64,000 bases of DNA from Chitinophaga caseinilytica (lineage in GTDB: Bacteria; Bacteroidota; Bacteroidia; Chitinophagales; Chitinophagaceae), in the NCBI RefSeq assembly GCF_038396765.1, contig NZ_CP150096.1, positions 4,075,001 to 4,139,000 of the forward strand. Reading direction: 5' to 3'. Within the stretch, counting starts at the first letter, position 1, and each line of letters begins with the position of its first letter. Position numbers and translations under genes: made by a program. Below, in pieces: positions 9,331-18,300 of the stretch. The notes beneath the pieces were generated by a model that saw nothing but the letters and a program-made list of their open reading frames with translations, had not been told where the DNA came from and did not search any database.

Positions 9331-9741
9331 ATGATCGAAGCAACGGACATCCGCATCGGCAACCTGCTGTGGTATTATGACTACCATATGGTCGAAACCG
9401 TGTTCCGTGTGGAAGGCATCCATGAAGGGTATGTATACAATTCCGGCCTCCCGCGCAGCCGGCTCCCCCTCGAAAAAACGAACCCCCTGAAACTGGAAGT
9501 ACAGTATCTCTTCCAGTTCGGATTCCTCGCCGGCGACCCCGATTACGGCGAAGATCCGGATGTTTATACCTACAAGTACAACCGGTCAGACAGTATCTAC
9601 ATCCGCGACGACGGCGACAAATTCCAGCCCCTGGCGGCAAATGGAAAGGCGTTTGTGCCCTACGGCCGGCCCCTCGTGCATTTGCACCAGTTGCAGAACC
9701 TGTTCTACGACCTCACCCGCGACGATGTATTTATGCAGTAA
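9331..9741 (+). CDS. Hypothetical protein, soluble, aromatic-rich
   Basis: A 136-residue protein with no signal peptide or membrane segment. It starts MIEATDIRIGNLLWYYD and is rich in Tyr, Asp and Phe. The opening (IRIGNLL, then a short beta hairpin) resembles a family of uncharacterised Bacteroidota proteins; I cannot assign a role. It ends 2 bases from the convergent stop of the SH3-like gene. Confidence 0.65.
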   Translation: MIEATDIRIGNLLWYYDYHMVETVFRVEGIHEGYVYNSGLPRSRLPLEKTNPLKLEVQYLFQFGFLAGDPDYGEDPDVYTYKYNRSDSIYIRDDGDKFQPLAANGKAFVPYGRPLVHLHQLQNLFYDLTRDDVFMQ

Positions 9742-9743
9742 CG

Positions 9744-10502
9744 CTACGGGCGCTTCCTTTCCTGCGTTAATTGCTGCTCCAGTTTTGAAAGCTTTGCAGA
9801 CGGTAAGTCGTCTGCGAACGTAAGTCCGTGGGCAATGTCGTCGTAAAAGTGAATGCGTCGGGCTTTGGGAAAGGAGCGAAGTTGCTCCAGCAGCCATTCG
9901 GGCTGACAGATATAACATTCCCCCAAAGCGATAGAAGGGATTTCGCTGGCGGATTTCTCCGTGTCGATTTCCGCCTGGAGCCATTCTTTCAAGATCAGCA
10001 CGTCTTTCGTCCGGCACAGATAAATCCGAACATCTTCTACCAGTGATTCGTAGGTGGCATCGTAAGCCCGCATCCTGGTGTGCGTGGCACTGTCGAACAG
10101 GGTTTTATCGAGCGCATTTGTTTGCCTGTCAAATGATTTTTCGCGCAGCGCATCGGCGAGCTTACATTGTTGCCGGATGGCCCTGAGCTGGCGTTTGAAA
10201 AAGCCTTGTTGCACGGAGTCGGGGAGCTCGCGCACGAACTGTACGCGGCTTTTATGGATGAAACCTTCGAAACCTGCCAGCGACGCCATGTTCCACATCA
10301 CTGCGTTCACTTTCCACCATTCGCATTGGGAGGGTTCTACATAAAATGGCTGATCTTTTAGGACGATAGCGGCCACAGGGGCCTGTGCGCCGGGGCTTCG
10401 GCGGATGTTCGTAAAACCGTCGGGATCGTTGATCACGGCCAGGGAGGAAGTTTGTGCCGTGGCGGAAATACTGATCAGCAACAGAAGAAGGGTGATTCGC
10501 AT
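9744..10502 (-). CDS. Secreted SH3-like protein, paralogue A
   Basis: A 252-residue exported protein (signal peptide about 1-16, ending TAQ). The mature N-terminus opens with LAVINDPDGFTNIRRSP, a bacterial-SH3-like strand pattern, followed by GFIHKSRVQFVRELPDS and a helical C-terminal half. It is a tandem paralogue of the next gene upstream (10517-11278), which shares VINDPDGFTN, IHKSRV and the PDS junction, plus a later E-WL/W pair. The start at 10502 was chosen over upstream codons because it gives the signal peptide. The role is unknown; SH3-like domains often bind peptides or cell wall. Confidence 0.75.
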   Translation of the reverse strand: MRITLLLLLISISATAQTSSLAVINDPDGFTNIRRSPGAQAPVAAIVLKDQPFYVEPSQCEWWKVNAVMWNMASLAGFEGFIHKSRVQFVRELPDSVQQGFFKRQLRAIRQQCKLADALREKSFDRQTNALDKTLFDSATHTRMRAYDATYESLVEDVRIYLCRTKDVLILKEWLQAEIDTEKSASEIPSIALGECYICQPEWLLEQLRSFPKARRIHFYDDIAHGLTFADDLPSAKLSKLEQQLTQERKRP

Positions 10503-10516
10503 GGAGGGTTTTGCAA

Positions 10517-11278
10517 TTATAGGTTTTCCAGTTCGTTGAGCCTTTTTTCGAACGCTTTCCGCTTGGCTTCCGGGAGTTTTACTTCCATCAATCCGAATTC
10601 GATCTGACCGATCACGATGGATCGTTCCCTTTTGGGAAGCGGGCGGATGATACGGATCACCCATTCCGGCGCCTGCCTGAAAAGCTCGCCCATCGCATAT
10701 CCCGGAGATTCGCTGGCGCTGCCGGTATCTTCGGCCAGCACTTTGCACCATGCCAGCAGCACCACGCTGTCGCGGGTACGTTGCAGATAGCCCGGCATAT
10801 AAGTCATGAGCGGATAATAGGAATATTCATACCCGTCTTCCCGCAATTGTCCCAGTTTTTTATAAGTGGCTTCGTCTTCGGCGGAAAATTTTTTGCCGTT
10901 CGCGAGATACTTGTCGAACAACCGGTTACTGGCCACGATCGTTTCGAGATGATGCGCCAGCAATCGGCAGATGGTAGATTGCAGGGCGGAATCCGGCATT
11001 TCGGAGAACAGGCGCACCCTGCTTTTATGAATGTAGCCTTTGCCATCGGGCAACGGCATGCGGGTACCTTCAGGTATTTCGAACACCCACCAGTCGCCGG
11101 GCTGTTTCGTACAGGAAAAAACCTGGTATTGATTGACCTGGTAGGGAGCGGGAGAAGTGGCGGATGGTTGCAGGCGAACGTTGGTGAACCCGTCCGGATC
11201 GTTGATCACGGCCCAGTTTTGCTGTTGGGCGAATGCGGATTGCGCGCAGCAGGCCAGGATCAGGGTAAGGAATCGCAT
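10517..11278 (-). CDS. Secreted SH3-like protein, paralogue B
   Basis: A 253-residue exported protein (signal peptide ending AFAQ at about 18). The SH3-like part carries WAVINDPDGFTNVRLQPS and KGYIHKSRVRLFSEMPDS; the C-terminal half is helical with a charged end. It is first in a two-gene minus-strand unit, 14 bases ahead of paralogue A. The two copies have clearly diverged outside the shared motifs, so the duplication is old or the pair is under different selection. No function is known. Confidence 0.77.
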   Translation of the reverse strand: MRFLTLILACCAQSAFAQQQNWAVINDPDGFTNVRLQPSATSPAPYQVNQYQVFSCTKQPGDWWVFEIPEGTRMPLPDGKGYIHKSRVRLFSEMPDSALQSTICRLLAHHLETIVASNRLFDKYLANGKKFSAEDEATYKKLGQLREDGYEYSYYPLMTYMPGYLQRTRDSVVLLAWCKVLAEDTGSASESPGYAMGELFRQAPEWVIRIIRPLPKRERSIVIGQIEFGLMEVKLPEAKRKAFEKRLNELENL

Positions 11279-11341
11279 GGTGCAGGGATTTGCATCAAAT
11301 ATAGGGATTGATTTTTATGCCGGAAAGCTGGCGCGGATGAT

Positions 11342-11349
11342 TATCTTTG
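11342..11349 (+). promoter_or_regulatory. Bacteroidota -7 element (TATCTTTG)
   Basis: TATCTTTG matches the TAnnTTTG consensus of Bacteroidota primary promoters and lies 23 bases before the sulfatase ATG. I see no good -33 TTG at the usual spacing. Confidence 0.4.
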
Positions 11350-11372
11350 ATCAGACCATCAAAAACAGTGAC

Positions 11373-12899
11373 ATGAAATTCCGCAGTATGCTGCTGGCCT
11401 CCCTGATCCTGCTGAGGTTGGGCGCCAACGCGCAATCTTCGAAAAGGCCCAATATCATTTTCATTTTCTCCGACGATCACGCGTTCCAGGCCGTGAGCGC
11501 CTACGGCGGCAAGCTCGCCAAAACGCCGAATATCGACCGCATCGCGCGGGAAGGAGCGATTTTCCGGAACGCCCTCGTCACCAATTCCATCTGCGGGCCG
11601 AGCCGCGCCACGTTGCTGACGGGCAAATACAGCCACCGCAACGGTTATCCGCGGAACGAGCAGCGGTTCGACGTATCGCAGGTCCTCTTCCCCCGGGTGC
11701 TGCAGCAAAATCAATATCAAACCGCATGGATCGGGAAATGGCACCTCGGCAGCTTGCCCGAAGGCTTCGATTACTGGCGCATCCTGCCCGGACAAGGCCA
11801 CTATTACAATCCCGATTTCATCGAAAAAGGAAAAGATACCGCCAGGTCGGAAGGGTATGTGACCAACCTGGTGACAGACTACTCCCTCGACTGGATCCAG
11901 CACCGCGACACCACGAAGCCCTTCATGCTCGTAGTAGGCCATAAAGCGACGCACCGCGAATGGCTGCCCGATCTGCAAGACCTCGGCGCCTACGATCATA
12001 TCAACTTCCCGACGCCCGCCAATTTCAACGATACGTACGAAGGCCGCGAAGCCGCCCGGAACCAGGATATGACCATCGCCACCACCATGCGTCTCGACTT
12101 CGACCTGAAAGTGCACGCCAACTACAAAGGCTGGGTCTACAACCGCTTCACGCCGGAACAACTGTCGGCCTTCAAAGGGTATTACGAAGGAAAGGTCACG
12201 AAGGAATTCGATGCATTGAAGCCCACCGGCAGCGCCCTCACGCATTGGAAATATCAACGCTACCTGAAAGATTACCTGGCAACGGCTAATTCGCTCGACC
12301 GCAATATCGGCCGCCTCCTCGATTACCTCGACCGCTCCGGCCTCGCAGAAAATACGGTGGTCGTGTACGCTTCCGACCAGGGTTTCTATCTCGGCGAACA
12401 CGGCTGGTTCGACAAGCGCTTCATGTACGAAGAATCGCTGCGGACGCCTTTTGTGGTGCGCTATCCTGGGAAGATCAAGCCCGGTACGCAAGTGAAGGAA
12501 CTGATGTGCAACATCGACTGGGCGCCCACGATCCTCGACTGGGCGGGCGTTACCACACCCGAAGATATGCAGGGCACGTCTTTCATGCCACTGGTGGCCA
12601 ATCATGGCGATAAATCGAAATGGCGGAAGGCCGCTTATTACCATTATTATGAATACCCGGAACCACACCGCGTTTCACCGCATTTCGGGCTGCGGACGGA
12701 GCGATACACGCTCATCCGGTTCTACGGCCCGGCGGATAACTGGGAGCTGTACGACCTGGCCAAAGATCCCGGACAGGTGCACAACCTCATCGGCCGGAAA
12801 GGTTTCGAAAAAATCACGGCCGACCTGAAGGCGGAATTACGCCGGCAGATCGTTCAATACAAAGACGACGACGCCCTCCGGCTACTGGATAAAAGCTAA
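11373..12899 (+). CDS. S1-family sulfatase
   Basis: A 508-residue secreted sulfatase of the alkaline-phosphatase superfamily. The signal peptide (about 1-20) ends GANA. Calcium-binding D34-D35 lie in IFSDDHAFQ. The formylglycine motif is C74 in SICGPSRATLLTG (C-x-P-x-R), so it needs a maturation enzyme encoded elsewhere. The C-terminal region (about 390-505) has the usual LRTERYTLIRFYG, WELYDLAKDP and HNLIGR blocks. Substrates in this group are sulfated sugars, often N-acetylglucosamine-6-sulfate, but the specificity is not readable from sequence alone. The ATG at 11373 gives the signal peptide. It stands alone, with a bidirectional terminator after it. Confidence 0.93.
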   Translation: MKFRSMLLASLILLRLGANAQSSKRPNIIFIFSDDHAFQAVSAYGGKLAKTPNIDRIAREGAIFRNALVTNSICGPSRATLLTGKYSHRNGYPRNEQRFDVSQVLFPRVLQQNQYQTAWIGKWHLGSLPEGFDYWRILPGQGHYYNPDFIEKGKDTARSEGYVTNLVTDYSLDWIQHRDTTKPFMLVVGHKATHREWLPDLQDLGAYDHINFPTPANFNDTYEGREAARNQDMTIATTMRLDFDLKVHANYKGWVYNRFTPEQLSAFKGYYEGKVTKEFDALKPTGSALTHWKYQRYLKDYLATANSLDRNIGRLLDYLDRSGLAENTVVVYASDQGFYLGEHGWFDKRFMYEESLRTPFVVRYPGKIKPGTQVKELMCNIDWAPTILDWAGVTTPEDMQGTSFMPLVANHGDKSKWRKAAYYHYYEYPEPHRVSPHFGLRTERYTLIRFYGPADNWELYDLAKDPGQVHNLIGRKGFEKITADLKAELRRQIVQYKDDDALRLLDKS

Positions 12900-12904
12900 A
12901 ATGA

Positions 12905-12934
12905 AAATCCCGGTCACGCGACCGGGATTTTTTT
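12905..12934. terminator. Bidirectional terminator between sulfatase and TonB receptor
   Basis: AAATCCCGGTC, loop ACGC, GACCGGGATTT, then a T-tract on the plus strand; the reverse reads into TTTTCATTTT. It lies between two convergent genes. Confidence 0.85.
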
Positions 12935-12983
12935 ATATCAGTACTGTAAAATAGTCACCATCCCTGTTTTGATAAACCGGTGA

Positions 12984-15203
12984 TCAAAACGAAGCCTGCA
13001 GCTTCAGTACCACATTCCTTCCCGGACTGCTGATACCCGACGCGAATACGCGGTAATGAATGTCTAGGAGATTTTCCAGTCCTGCCTGCACTTTCAGCCA
13101 TGGCAGCACCGGATAACGCGCGGACAGGTTCAGCGTCGTCCAGGAAGGCGTGCCTTCGGGCGTGGCGTAGACGAGGTTGTCTTCGCCGTTCGGATTATAG
13201 TCCTTCGATTTCTTCCAGCCGTTGAAAAGCACGTAACCTTCCGTTTCCAGCTGCTTCCAGCCGAATTGAACGCCGGCTTTGCCGAACACGGGCGGGATGT
13301 GGTCCATGGGCATACGGGCGCCTTTCGCATCGGTATACCTGCCATGCGTGTACGTGACGTTGCCATATGCGCGAAGGCGCGGGAGCAGTTGCCATTGCGC
13401 CGCCGCCTGGAAGCCCGCGATCGTGGCTTTGGCCTTGTTCTGCGCCGCCACCACGGGCGTGAGCTGTCCGTTGTAAACCACGCCGGGCTTGCCGTTGAAG
13501 AGAAACGCGTCCAGCACGATGGCGTTGCGCAGCAGGCTGTAAAACCCGTTCAACTCCAGGAACAGCCGTTCCCCGAATTGCCGCGCCGCTCCCAGGTCGA
13601 AATTGACGGTTTGCTCCGGCCGCAGGTCGGGGTTGGGGACCACCAGCTGTGCGCCGCCGGCAGATTCGAAAACCTTGGCGATGTCGTCGATATTCGGCGC
13701 GCGATAGCCGGTGGATGCGTCGAACGACAATTTGGTTTGTGTATCGGGAAGGTAGATCAGGCCGAGATTGGCGCTCCAGGTCACATGCCGCTGGTTGGCT
13801 TCAGTAAAGGGCAGGTGGAGGATGGACGTGTCTGCGAAGGTGCAGCGCAATGCCGTGTAATTGGCGCGCAGGCCGTCGTTGAGGATCAGTTTTCCCGGAA
13901 CGATCTTGTACAGGTGCTGTGCGTATGCGCCGAAATAATGCATACGGTTCTGCCCGTCCGGATATCGCGTGTCAAGCCCCGTTTGCTTTTCTCCCTGCTG
14001 GATGTTTTGCCGGAAGGCGGTGGATTTGAGGAAGTTCAACTGTCCGTCGCCGCCCACGTTCAGCTCATGCCTGCCTTTGCTTTTGCGCAGATCGAGATGG
14101 AATGCGGCTACGTGGATGTTTTCGATGCGATGTTCGCGCTGCGGATTGCGGTAGGCGCGCTGCATGCGGCTTTCTTCCACCGATTGGTAGCTCGCCCCGG
14201 CCATCAGCTGGTCGAAAAAGCCGTTCAACCGGGAGGATTTGAATTGCCAGGCGGCCATGAGCCTGTCCTGTGGCCCGTAGTACCATTCGGCCCAGCGGAG
14301 CTTGCCGTTGCGGAGGTCCGTCAGCCGGTCGTACCGTGGGATGTCGCTGCTGGTGGAGTATTGGATGTTGAAGAGATGTTCATGTCCTTCCTTCGGCTGC
14401 CACCTGAATTTCTGTAACAGGTCGTATTGCCGGTAGCCACTGTTCCGCTGGATGCGCTCGTCGGCATTGGAAAGCACCGAATCTACGCCGTTAACGCTTC
14501 CGATGAACTGTCTGCGCTTGCCCCAATCGCCGTCGTGCCGGTTGCGGCGCGCCCCCATGCGGAGATCTCCCACGTCGGAATAGGAGAACGAAGTCAGTGA
14601 GGCAAACTTCCGGCCGCCGGCGTTTACGTCCAGATGTCCGGTATATTCCTCAAACGCGCTGCTGTAGCGGGCGGAGATGTTGGTGGAGAAGCGATGGAAC
14701 TGCGGGTCTTTCGTCCGGAAATGGATAACGCCGCCCAGGGCGTCGGAGCCGTAAATGGTGGAGGCGGGGCCGTAGATGATCTCGACTTTTTCGGTGATGT
14801 CGTCGTCAATGGTGATCACGTTCTGGAGGTGGCCTGTCCGGTAAATGGCGTTGTTCATCCGCACCCCGTCTACCACGAGCAGTATGCGGCTGGCTTCAAA
14901 GCCCCTGAGCACGGGGCTTCCACCGCCCAGTTGGCTTCTTTGCACGAAAACTTTCCCGCTTTGCTCGAGGAGCCCGCCCGTGTTGTTGGATAGTGAGGCC
15001 CTGATTTCCGGGGCGTGCATTACTTCCACTTTCTGTGCCACGAACCGGCTTTTTTCTTCGAATTTATTGGCGGTTACGATGACTTCCGTCAGCGGATGAA
15101 CGGAATCCCTGGCCGCGGGGCGCTCCTGCGCGGCAGCGGTCTTTCCGGCAGCGGAAAGTACGGAAGCGAGGAGCAAAATGTTATGTAGAGGAGGGTGTTT
15201 CAT
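12984..15203 (-). CDS. TonB-dependent outer-membrane receptor
   Basis: A 739-residue outer-membrane active transporter. After the signal peptide (about 1-25) there is a TonB-box-like EVIVTANKFEE near 41, a plug domain (about 50-165) with SGKVFVQRSQLGGGSPVLRG and YGPASTIYGSDALGG, and a beta-barrel ending in LKLQASF with the C-terminal Phe expected for barrel assembly. It is of the siderophore/haem-receptor type rather than SusC: no SusD partner and no long N-terminal carboxypeptidase-like domain. The YRAP and NPDL motifs, about 30 residues apart, resemble the FRAP/NPNL pair of haem receptors, which is suggestive only. Confidence 0.9.
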   Translation of the reverse strand: MKHPPLHNILLLASVLSAAGKTAAAQERPAARDSVHPLTEVIVTANKFEEKSRFVAQKVEVMHAPEIRASLSNNTGGLLEQSGKVFVQRSQLGGGSPVLRGFEASRILLVVDGVRMNNAIYRTGHLQNVITIDDDITEKVEIIYGPASTIYGSDALGGVIHFRTKDPQFHRFSTNISARYSSAFEEYTGHLDVNAGGRKFASLTSFSYSDVGDLRMGARRNRHDGDWGKRRQFIGSVNGVDSVLSNADERIQRNSGYRQYDLLQKFRWQPKEGHEHLFNIQYSTSSDIPRYDRLTDLRNGKLRWAEWYYGPQDRLMAAWQFKSSRLNGFFDQLMAGASYQSVEESRMQRAYRNPQREHRIENIHVAAFHLDLRKSKGRHELNVGGDGQLNFLKSTAFRQNIQQGEKQTGLDTRYPDGQNRMHYFGAYAQHLYKIVPGKLILNDGLRANYTALRCTFADTSILHLPFTEANQRHVTWSANLGLIYLPDTQTKLSFDASTGYRAPNIDDIAKVFESAGGAQLVVPNPDLRPEQTVNFDLGAARQFGERLFLELNGFYSLLRNAIVLDAFLFNGKPGVVYNGQLTPVVAAQNKAKATIAGFQAAAQWQLLPRLRAYGNVTYTHGRYTDAKGARMPMDHIPPVFGKAGVQFGWKQLETEGYVLFNGWKKSKDYNPNGEDNLVYATPEGTPSWTTLNLSARYPVLPWLKVQAGLENLLDIHYRVFASGISSPGRNVVLKLQASF

Positions 15204-15348
15204 CGGGTTGCTTTACATCAGAATGTTGAATAATATCAGCCGGAACATACCGTTCTGGCACATGGATAATGCAAACGCATATCGCGTCGATGGGTTGTTA
15301 TTGCGGGAAGTTCGCTTTCACTCCGTGCTGACTGATTTTCTGAAAAGT

Positions 15349-15380
15349 AAGCGGACACGCCCTTTCAGGCATGTCCGCTT
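15349..15380 (-). terminator. Terminator of the T9SS protein gene
   Basis: AAGCGGACA ... TGTCCGCTT, a 9-bp stem with a 14-base loop, six bases after the stop at 15386. On the minus strand ACTTTT follows. Confidence 0.65.
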
Positions 15381-15385
15381 TCCTG

Positions 15386-18300
15386 TTACCGTTGAATCAC
15401 AAAGCGGGAAGTTTCCCTGCCGCCCGGTGTTTCGATGGTGAGGATGTACATGCCGTTCGGCAGCATGGCGGTATTCAGCTGGTGGGTGGTTTGCTGAAGG
15501 ATGCCGAATTGCCGCAGCTTGCCGTCCATATTATGCACCCAGAATTTCACCGGCAGTTTAGCGGCGGCAGGCAGCTGGATGTTCAGGTATTGCTGGGCGG
15601 GATTCGGGTACACGCGCACCACGGAAACCTTCTCTGCGCCGGTCTGCAGGGAATCTTTCACCACCACCGGCGGCGGTGCGTATACATTGATTTCCGCTGC
15701 ACTGGCCCATGCGCCGCTGCTGGCGGCGGAAAGCGTTTTCAGCCGTACGAACCGTGCATTGCGCGCTGTGAAAGTGGCCGTGCGCTCCGATTTGCCGCCC
15801 GATGGCCAGGTACCGGAAGCCGCAGCCGTGCCCCAGTTCACGCCGTCGGAGCTGGTGTAAATTTCATACCCGGTGATAGTGCCGTTGGTACCGGCATCCT
15901 GTCGCGGGAGGTACCCGATGCTGCCGATAGTAGCGCAGGCGCCCAGGTCGATGTGCAGCTCATGCGGATGGGTAGGCGTGGAAGTTGACCAGGCGGTATG
16001 CCAGTAGGTACTGGTATTCCCGTCGATGGCGTGTATGGCGCGGCCGTTGTTCGCACCTTCTCCGGTGAGCTCTTCCGAGGATACGAACTTCACGCTCCAG
16101 TTGCTTTTGGCAGGAACGGTGCCGCCGCCGCAGGCGGGAGCGGAGATGATATCGAACCGCCATTTCTGCGCAGCAAGACCAGCATCCGCGCCGATCTGCA
16201 CGTTCGCATTATCTGCGTTGGCGCCGCCCGCCACTTCCATGACTTTGGTAAGGTCGTTGGCTACCTGTAATTTATACAGCCCGCCGCCGACGTTGACGAT
16301 CTTCCATCGCTGGGAGTTGCCGGTATGCTCGGCGTACATCTGCACATTGGTGCCGTTCGCCGTTCCGTTGGCATAAACGTCCAGTGCTTTGCCGGCCACG
16401 TGCTGTGGTTTCAGGTTGTAATAACCGCTGCCGACGTTGATGAGGCGCCAGCGCTGATAATTGGCGCTGTTGTCGGTCAGGATGTCGACGTTGGTTTCAT
16501 CCGCCGTACCGCCGCCCGTCACGTTGAGGTTGCGGGTGAGGCCGTGACTGGGCTTGAGCTCGTAGATGGCGCTGTCGATCAGCCCGTTGCCTCCGGTAAT
16601 GGTGATGAAATTTGTTTTGGTAAGACTGTTGTTGCCCTGATCGTCTGTCACCGTGAGCGAAACGTTGTACTGCCCGGGCGCGCTGTACACCACTTTCGGA
16701 TTGCGGGCGGTAGACGTAGCGGGCGACCCGCCGGGGAAGCTCCAGCTGTAAGCTGCGCTGGTGACCTGTTGCGCGGAATTGTTGTAATAGCGCGCGGTAT
16801 CGCCGACGGTTTTGGTAGGCGCGTCTACGGCGATGAGGGCTTCCGGGGGCGAGGTTTCGTAAAGGTCGCTGGCCCATACGCTGCGGTTGGTGCCATTGAT
16901 GAGCTTGGCGTCTTTATAATCGATCGCCAGGCGGGTGCAGAACGTGAGCGCGGGGAGGCCCTGGTTGAAGAGGACCCAGTCGGCCATGGTGTTGTTGCGG
17001 TAATACACCGACCGTTTCGTGCCGATATATACGCCGCCGTTGGTGCCCCGCTGGTGGAGGATTTCCGTCACCTGTTCGCCGTTCAGCAATGTGGTACTGA
17101 GGTTGGTCCAGGTAGTGCCGCCGTCGGTGGATTTGTATACTTTCTGCCCGTCTACGGTCGAATTCACGCGCGCCACCCAGATGTGATCGGGGTTGGCGGC
17201 ACTGATGGTAATGTCGAACGCTACGCCGCTGCTTGAAAGCCCGGTGGGCGTAACATCCGTCCAGCTGCTGCCGCCGTTCGTGCTTTTCATCACTTTCTTT
17301 ACCGTGCCCAGCGTAGCGGCGTACATGATGGAAGGATTGCGGTACCCTACGGCAATGCATCCTATCTTCTCCCCGAAATCATACACCGATGAATAGGTAG
17401 CCCCATGGTCGGTCGACTTCCACAGCGCATTGCCTTCTCCCAGCCAGATCGTGTTGTAATATTGCGCATCCCAGATGATGTCGCTGCTTTGGCCGATGGT
17501 ATAGGAGCGGTTGGGCAGCTTGCCGTTGGGAAGATTGATGGGAGCCGTGCCCCTGCTGCCCGTCAGCTCTTTCCTGCCGTAATCGAACACCACGATGCGA
17601 TCGTTGGCGTAGGAAACGGCGCCGAGGTAATTGTCGCCCCCGCCGGTACTGATCCAGCCGTCGGTATAGGTGTTGTTATCCTTCAGTAACGTACCGTTGT
17701 GATACGTGCCGCCTACCATCACATTGTTGCCTTCCCAATTGCCGACGCCGAATCCCCAGAAATCCGTTCCCTTGATGCCTTTCATGCGTATCTGGAAGTT
17801 GGCGCCGCCGTCGTTGCTATAGAAAATCCCGCCGTCGCAGGCGATCCAGAGATCGCTGCCGTAATAGCGGATGTCGTGAATATCTGCATGCACGTAGTTC
17901 ACTTTGTTGGAATGGCTCCATTTGGCCGGGCAGGTCCAGTTCACGCCACCGTCCGTACTTACCCAGCGGTTCACCGCGCCGAGCTGGATGTTGTTGGCGT
18001 TGGCGGGGTCTGCGTCCAGCGCGAGGTCGTAGTAATATTGGCCGCCGTCGTCGGAGCCGTCGTCTGCCCAGGCCATGAGATTCTTGTTGGTGGTGGCGTT
18101 GGGCGCGCCGCCGGGGCCGGTGCCGCAGCAGGAGAACGACCAGCTTTCCCCCGAATCGGTGCTTTTGTAAACGCCGTACAATCCGCTGCCGCCGTTCGCA
18201 GCGCCCGTTGCGAGGGCATATACGATGTTCGGGTTGGCGGCAGTTACGGAGATCTCGGTGCGTTTCTGTTCTTCGCCGGAAGCGGTGGGGTTGGGCCAGC

